Shown here: positions 52,301 through 61,300 of the stretch, in pieces | How the letters are laid out: each line of letters starts with the position of its first letter | How positions within the stretch are numbered: position 1 is the first letter of the stretch | Assembly (NCBI RefSeq): GCF_011683955.1 | Contig: NZ_JAAQPI010000023.1 | Span: 1-64,000, forward strand | Reading direction: 5' to 3' | From: Pseudomaricurvus alkylphenolicus | Lineage (GTDB): Bacteria > Pseudomonadota > Gammaproteobacteria > Pseudomonadales > Cellvibrionaceae | Length of the DNA stretch: 64,000 nucleotides | Notes under the pieces: model-generated | What the model was told of the DNA's origin: nothing | Database searches by the model: none | What the model saw: only the letters and a program-made list of their open reading frames with translations | Program-made: the position numbers and the translations under genes

Positions 52301-55300
52301 TCGCTTCGAATGGTCGTCTGGGTGCTGGTATAACCGTTGGTTCCAACGCGTTCTACAACAACCGTCACCTCGTCAATATTTATCGTATTGCTTTCGTCAA
52401 TATACAGACCGCCGTTACCTGTCACGGCACTCACAGTATCAACACTGATATTCAATGGGTCCTGGGCGTTAGCAACACCCAAAGCACTGAGCATCAGTCC
52501 GGAAGCTGTAATGTCCAGCGTCGGGTCACCATCAATAATCAACCCACCCGCGGCAAGAGAAACCGATCCGGATTCAACGTTGATTTCACCAAGGATGATT
52601 TGCGAGCCCGCACTGAATGACACGTCTCCCCCCAGCGTAAGCACCTGTGCCCCGCTTTCCATACTGATGACATCACCTGCAATCACTTCAATCGTGGAGT
52701 TCGTGTCGCCAACCTCAAGGTCACCAGATACGGTCTGAATGACATCGTCTACAGCATTGAGAGTGATATGACCTGTGGCCGTTGAGATCCAACCTTCCAG
52801 CGTAATACTGGCTTCAGTACCCTGCTGAGCTTCTCCGGTCTTCAGCAGAACGTGACCGTTCTCGGCGGTGGTAGTAATGACACCTTCCAGCATCAAAGCG
52901 CCATCTTCAGTGACAATAGCCACCGCGCCATCGGCTCCATCGGAAGTAATGCCGCTGATGGTCAATTGGTCAGTTTCTTCAATGTAGATGCCACCACTGG
53001 TGCTGTTGGTTGCCGTCAAAAAAGCGATATCAGTGTCGATATCTTCTGCTGGCATTCCTATTCCATTGGCTGCCGACAGAGTCACCTGTGTCGTGCCACC
53101 GGCCAGGTTATTGCCCTCCAGCGTCAACTGCTCGGTGATGGAACCGCCGGTTGCCACAAGATCAATACTGCCATCGGCTTCGATAGTACTTAAGACAATA
53201 TCGGTCGCAGCCGTGTAACTGACTGCGCCGGTTGCCTCTCCGGAAATCGATGCGGCAATAACGCCATCCTTCATAACAATGGCAGCCCCGGACTCCAGGG
53301 TTATCAGACCACCTTCGGATACAATATCGGCATTCTGATTGATATCACCTCCAGTGATCAGGACAATCTCCGACTGCCCCTGTGCACTAATCGCGGCATT
53401 GTTGTCTATCGAGCCGTCAGCCACCAATTCGACGCCGCCCACAGACCCTTTAATAAAGTGATTGAGAACAATGTCACCGCCACCTGCGCTCAGAACAATT
53501 TCACCGGTGCCAAGGGTCCTCACCCCCGAGCCCGATGCTGCCAGCGTGATACTGCCCGCCTCGGTGCTCAATTCGATATCCCCGCTGCCCAACTCCGAAA
53601 TCAGAGCCATGGAAATGACGGTGACGTCTCCATCTGTCACATGTACGCTGATGTCGTCATCGCCAGTGACGGTGGCATCGAGTGTGTTTATGTCAGCCCA
53701 GGCAAGATTGATACCTCGTTCGGCATGAACAACCAAATCGTTCGCAGACAGCTCCTCCGCTCCCAAGCCATCAACGTTATCGCTGGCTTGACGCACACTA
53801 CCGCTCTCAGAATAGAGTGTCAGGGAGTCGCCAACACTGAACTCATTGCTGATGGTAATATTATTAACCGCATCCAGTGTTACCCCACGAGTGGCATTAA
53901 AGACAAAGCTGGAATCCTCATAGTCCACCACTTCGATATTTCCGCCAAATATCACCAGCTCGTCGCTGAAGGTCGCCCCCGTTGCCGCCAGTACGCCCAG
54001 TCGTACGCTGCCCGCATTAACATCGGCATGATGGTCACTGTCGTCTTCGTGACCAATAGTTATGGTTGCGAAACCATCGGCCAGCGCCCGTATTTCGTCT
54101 GCGGTGATATTCAGGGTATTTTCAGTGGTTTCCTCTGGCGGAGAGGCCACTTCAATTCCCTGGGTTACCGTTGCCGGCCGCAAGATCAAGGTTCCGCTGG
54201 AAGTGGTGGATACCGAACGGTTTCCACCATTAAAATCGATTTCATCGCCTTCCAGCAGGATATTTCCGCCCACCTCAACACTGGATTCGAACACTACTGA
54301 GGCGGCGCCATTGATGATCAGGTCTCCACCAGTAATCACCAATTCCTCAGAAAAGGTAACAGTGCCACTGGCATTGATTATCAGATCTCCATTGACCGCC
54401 ACTTCTCGATCGAAGGTCACATCGAGCGCTTCTGTAATAGTGAAGGCTTCCAGCGGGTCTTCTGCGCCCACCTCGCCGGTGACGGTAATATTGCCATTAT
54501 TGGCGGTCAGGGTCAGTTGATCTGCGCTGCCATCGCCATTGCCACGCAGGTAGTGATCTACCGTGGACCCCAACTCGATATTGCCACTGCCGCTGGTACC
54601 GGCCACGAGAGTGATGTCGCCGTCTATTTCGACTGAATCAGCAATGCTGATATCGACTGCCATACTGGCATTAGCGCTGAAAGTGGTGGTATTTCCCGAG
54701 CCGTAGATGACCAGCGAAGCGTCGTCGCCACCCGTGAGATCGTCATTGATATTGATCTCGCCGCCCGCCATCGGACTGTTCAACACCAATGTGTCCTGTA
54801 CCGTAACTTGGCCATCGGGAGTTGAGGCGTCTCCGATCTGGATCGTGTGATTACCGAGATCACTACCGATCACAATCAAGTTAAAGCCGTTTTGCAGGTT
54901 GCCCATTTCTCCCATATCGAGATGGAAAGTTCCTGCCGCCGATGCCGGGTCGAGGACGTCGCCAATGACGATTGTACGGCTGGTATCCAGGGGACTCAAA
55001 ACGATATCGGCACCCGGGCTACGAACCGATTCATCAATCTGGATATCATCGGAGATCAAACTGACATCTTCTCCGCTGGCATCGATGGGATCTGTCACCG
55101 ACTGCTCCCCACTCAGGTTGGTCACATCAGTACTGCCTCCCTGGGTTCCTGCCGAGCTGCCATCATTGGCAATAGACACACCTCCAATCGCCATCACTGA
55201 GACATCGTCCCGCTCTGCGCTCACTACGCTCAGTTCATTGCCGTCGACGACAATAGAGAGCGGACTGAGATCGAAGCCGCTGACCTTTTCACCAATCTGA

Positions 55301-58300
55301 TCCCTTGCCTCCAGCGTTATGGCGCCATCTGTGGTCTGCAGGAAAATACCGTCGGCCTGGCGCAACACCGTGCCATTGGCGAGGTGTTCTGCCGCCTGAG
55401 CGGGTGTCATATTCGCGACGACAACTTCGCCAGTATCAGTATCGATACTAAACTTGCCGTGCTTCAAAGCCCAATCTATTTCCGGGTCAAAGTTTGTACC
55501 GTCATTTAACCAATGATCATTATCCAGAATCACTGAGGCATCATTGATGATCGAGCCCTGTGGAGCAGACAGCTCAATATCACCACTGCCGTTGACTTCT
55601 ATGCCCGCCGCCAACGTAATGTCACCGCTCTCGGTGGTTATCGAGACGGGACCGCCGCCGGTCGTAATGTCAGCGTCCAACCGGAGACTACTGCCGACAT
55701 CCCCACCGGCCAGCAGTGTGACTGTACCAGTGCCGGCAGCGATTCCCGAGCCATCGACGGTGATGGTACCTGAAACCGTTTCGACAGTGACGTTACCCGC
55801 GCCGCCCTGGACAATGCGACTGATGGTCAAATTGCCGAAGTCTTCAATCGCGATGTCACCACTGGTCGTGTTCGACAGATCCAGTGCACCCACGTCGGTT
55901 TCAATAGATTTACCGTCACTGATATCGTCGCCGATACCAGTAACTGCCTCTATCCTCAAGGTGGCATTTTGGGCCAGGATATCGATGGGGCTATCGCTGC
56001 CATCTCTTACGGCACCGGTTGTGGTGGTGATAACCAGGTCTGCACTATTGGTAGTGCGTAACTTGCCAATGGTAATGTCATCTTCGGCATCAATATCGAT
56101 CAAGCCGCTACCCGCATCTACATAGGTCTCGCCAGTCATGACCAAAGCACCGGCGCCAGCATCCAGTGTGATATCTCCACTGACCGTGTTGATATGCGCC
56201 TGTTTTGACATGTCCAACCCGTCGAAGGCCAAAATGGTGACCGAACCGCTTTCGGTAGCAATCGATTGATTGAGGTCAATGGCGCCGGCGGCCGTCGTTG
56301 TCAACGACACATCTTCGCCTCCCGTGGTTTCGATCTCAGTATCAATGATCAGGTCACCTCGGGCTGCAATCGTAACCGCCTCACCGTCGGAGCTTTCAAT
56401 ATGCTCTAATGTGAACCCGTCATCTTCATAGATACTGATACTGCTCTGGGCACTTACGGACAGGGTGTCAAATTCAACGCTTGTACTGTAATCCGCAGCA
56501 CCGGCCGTCACGTCACCGTTTAATGCAATCAGTTCAACGTCTGCGGCATTCTCAATTGCGCCGATATTGATAGATCCCGAGGTCGAAATAATCGTAATGT
56601 TGCCGGCATACCCTGTGATTTCTCCAATGGTAATGTCACCATCAACTACCAGCTCAATATCACCAGGGTTATTCTGATTATCGATGTCATCACCCATGAC
56701 GATACTAGTGATTGACAACGCACTTTCATCCTGAATACTCAAATCGCCGGTTCCTGAACTCATGTCGATGGTCGTCATATTGACCACATCCGAGATCAAC
56801 GTCAGGGTATTCCCGGAATTGACATTGAGTATGCCCGCGGTGATCTTTCCTCCCAAAGTAATTTCATCGGTAGCCGTCAAGTTCACCGTACCGCCGGCAC
56901 CCACATCCAGCTCAGACACAATCACCAGATCAGAGTCCGGGTTAGATCCGTCGCCGGCCGAGAGCGTAATCACCTCATTGGGGTTCGTCGGGAGACTGAT
57001 AACCGTCAAATCACCAGTAGCGCCCATTTGGAAATTGCCGCCGGTTTTATCAGGTACAATCAATACGTAATTACCATCAATAGGATCATAGGTAGAAGTA
57101 TCGGCTCGACCGGTAGCGACAACTGTAAATGGCTGATTATTGTTCACGGCCGTGAGTATCAGTTCAGATTCATCCGCAGGCGCACTGGCTACATCTACGG
57201 TAGCAGTAACCACTCCGTCCGCATCGATCAGGTATTTCAAGCCACCCAGAACACTGGCCCAGGTTTGATTGACAACACCGTAGGTAATGTCTAGCTGTTC
57301 TCCTACCGTGACCTCATAGGTATCGGTATCAATTACAACGGTATAGGTTGTATCCGCCGAAGGTGTGTTTCCAGAGTAGGTCAGTTCGCTCACTTGCGCC
57401 TGAGAACTGCCAGCACTCTGCACAGGTGTCGTACCGTCATCAACGACAGCACTGCTGTGATTATTCGTCGATTCCGTTTGAACAGAACTGCCATCTACGC
57501 TAAATGGATCATTATCGATGTCAGCGGTCATGGTCAATGAGCGCGCCGTATCATCATATGTCACCGTTATGTTGCTTGTCCCTGCCGTAATGATGGTTTG
57601 CAGCCGACTCAAAATTGAATCCCAGTCACTGGTGACACCGTCTTCTCCAACGGTGGCACTGTATGCAATTCCTTCTACCGTTATCGTATAAATGTGGCCG
57701 TCGGTAATCGTGTATGCCGGCGATGTATCAGCCGGATTTTCAAACACCACCCGACTGATTTGATTTTCCACAAAACCGGCTTCCTGTGTTGGTATAGCCG
57801 GGTCATTGGAAAGATCGCCAGCGGCACTAACAATAACGCCGCCAATATTGAATGGGGCATTATTGGAAACCGCTTCAAGAAGCAGAGACTTATTGGCACC
57901 ATCAACTGTCACATTAATATCGCCATCAGCCTCTATGAGGCTTTCCAAGCCCTGTAATAATGAAGTCCAATCTCCAGCGGTAACCGCAATCGACACCCTC
58001 GTCACCGATACAGGACTCGCCGTTGCTGCATTGATAGCGCTTTCTAAACCCGTGGTAAGCCCAGAAGATGTCGGTGTCGAGGTGAACGACGCGGTAAACG
58101 ATTCATCTCCGACCGTCAGTTTATATACATGTGTTTCTCCGGCACCTGGCGTCGCCCAAGTAATGTCCGAAAAATCTACTTGTCGGGGCAAGCTATGGCC
58201 AGTGCCACTGGTAATAATATCGCTGATGGTTACCGGATCCGCCGCCGTCGGTTCTCCTGCAACCCATGTTTCTCTCGTGAGTGTAATTGGCTCAGCATCT

Positions 58301-61300
58301 GTGCCGGACAGTAATAGGAATTCGTTCCCACCGCTGCGAATCGAGTAAGACTTGCCATTGATAACTACCGTGTATATGTCCGTGCCGACAGCACCGCTGA
58401 AAATAATTTCATTCTGTTGTTTCTGTCCGGGCTCAGCCATCTGAATCGGCAGAGACCCTGAGGCCTCAATACCACTCACTTGTGTAATACCTGCACGGTC
58501 CACTGAGAAGGGCGTATCAATGACATCAGCAGTTAAGGTGAGTTTCTCCTGCCCATCATCCGTAACTACACTGATGGCTTCACCATCCTCAATCAATGCC
58601 GCCAGCGCTGTCAGCACTGAATTCCAATCAGCATTGACGTCGTGATAAATATCGTCAGAGGAATAAGAACCGTCAGCGTCAATATCAGCACTCAGATTTG
58701 AGGCAATTTCTGCAAGCGTTGCACTTCCATCTGAAGTATAGGAGAACGGAGTAGAATTGATGGTAATCGTATAGACGCCATTATTGACAACTTCGATTCC
58801 ACTGATATTTATGACTCTTCCTGCCTCGGAGGTTTCAGAGACGGTAACACCGTCAAAGCCCGTCAGAGGCCTATCACCCTCCAGGGAGATCGATGCCGTA
58901 CCTGCGCCATCGGAAACTGTAATAACATCGTCTGTTGCAGACGCCGTGTAACTGGCATCATCGTTGACCTCACCGGCCAGACCTGCAGCAATTTCGTTTA
59001 ACGTATCGCCAGGTTGTGCTTCATAGTTGAAGTCATCAGCACCTATCGAAATTGTATAGGTACCGCCAATATGTACAACAACGCCGGCCAGATCGATGGT
59101 TCGGTCTACGGTGTCGTCACTGCCGTCAGCGGCGTTAATGGTAGCGCTGCTGGTACTGGTTATGGGCCCCACACCACTAAGTTGAACTTCTTCACCACTG
59201 GCACCAGTAACTTCAATATAGTGGTTGTCGCCCTCTGTAACTGAATATTCTGCACCATCGATGATCACCGAATAACGATAACCTGAAGTTATCGTATGAC
59301 CGCTGTCAAAATCGACTTCGCTAATTTGGGGGTTGCTTTCTCCTGCCGCCTGGAAAGGTACTGTACCTTCATCCGACACACCATCAGCAAGAGCAGTCAA
59401 GAAGGGCTCGTCGACACTGACGCTATTTACCGTGAAGGCGACGTTGTCTGTTTCCGCTGTCAAGGTAAGCGTTGCGTTTGCGGTATCGGAAGTTACAGCA
59501 ATATCTTCGCCGGCCTCAATTACATTTTTTAACTCCCCTAAAATGGACGCCCAGTCATTGGTGACACCATTGACTCCTACTTCCGCGATATAAGCTGTTC
59601 CACCTATCGTTACTGTATATCTGTTGTCTGTACTCAACGCAGAAGAACTGAATTCAATCTCGCTGACCTGAGCACGATCTTCACCCGCTGCTGCAAGTAG
59701 AGCACTGCTGATATCAACGATAGCGCCACTATCCCGTTCAAAGCCGTCCATAGAGATAGTCGTGTCACCGACCGTCAGCCCAGATTCACCTGGAGCATCA
59801 TCCACAGCAAAGGTATACCGAACCTCGAGTTCGTTTCCAGTCCCCCGATCCTCCGCCGTACTGAGCTCTGTTATGGCACTGGCTGTATCACCCAAAACAG
59901 TGACTTGGTAAGCGTAAAGTTCGGCACTGTTTTGATCATGATCATCAATTAGAGCGGCCAACGCTATCGCCACGTCGCTCATTGTGTCGCCGTCGTCATC
60001 GACATTGGCTTCATACTCGAACAGATTCCCATTAATCGCTATTCGATAAATAGATTCATGAGCAACTGTAAGATCACTCAAATCTATTGTACGTTCAAGG
60101 TCATGATTGGCTCTGTCAGCAGCATTTACGACAGCTTCATCAACCAGTTCGTCATCGACAAATACGACTATTTGAGCAAGACCTGCACCCGCAGTGACTT
60201 TAATCTCGTCATCTCCAGCATCATAATTCGCCGCATAGTTCCATTCGTAAATCGTGCCCGCCGCATCAACAGAAATAGTGCTGCCAGAACCTTTAACTGC
60301 GCCAGCTATCGCAGCCGCTTCGATACGATCAATATAGAGATCGCCATCGACGCTAACATCAATACTGTTGCCATCGATGATATTTCGCACCTCACGGATA
60401 TACGTATCATCACCAGTCTGGATAGATATAGACCCATTTTCTGCAATAACGGTATCCACCGTCAGATCGTCGGCTTCGCTGATTTCGATGTTTCCACTAT
60501 TGGCCGATACCACGCTGACCCGACTTGTCAGCGTATTCAGCTGGATACCTTGCTCCGCCTCGACATCCACATCATATGCAATAAAGACGGAGGCCTTATC
60601 TGATGTCACCGACGTGGCATCGATGTGAATCAAGCCTTCACTGGTGTTGGCAGTTACAATACCACTCTCTACCGTTAACGCCCCGTCAACCTCTAACGTG
60701 ACGTTACGGGCCTCGTCAAAGCCTTCGACGCCACCGATAAAGCCGGTCAAATCCAGATGGGTTCCGACATCAATAGAGATATCCTTATCAGCACGAATTT
60801 CGAAATTCTCGGCCGGAATATCATCAACGTGTAAATTTACGAAGCCTGTAGCCAGTGCAACGCCTGACTCATTGACAATGTCGTCAAAGTCGCCATCGTT
60901 GTTATAGTCTACGCCGTCATCTGTCTCATTAAAGACATCGTCCCTATCACCATCATTGTTAATATCGATGGCTTTAACAACGTCAGTGAGACCATTGGCA
61001 ACGATACGGACTTCTTCAATTTCGGTAATACCCGAGCCGGCAACCGTCGAAATTGAACCTTCAACAGCGGTTACTGAGGAATCCGATTCCACCGTCTCGC
61101 CGCCAATATGTACGTTCTGGCCCGCCACTAATTCCAGCAATGTGGTCGCAGAAACACTTTCAAGACTCAGAGTGCCGCCGGTTTCCAAGATCAGCGTGTG
61201 TGCTGACAAGGTATCTGGAAGCATTTTCGTGCGGCTGATACTTACGCAGATTTCCGATATTCCAGCACCTTCAGTCACAGTGATGGTATCTCCGACTGCT

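Noticed and set aside
44400-52900. Regular repeats that could suggest a CRISPR array
   Set aside because: The period is about 650 bases, the repeats are degenerate and coding, and there are no 20-50 base repeats with unique spacers or cas genes.
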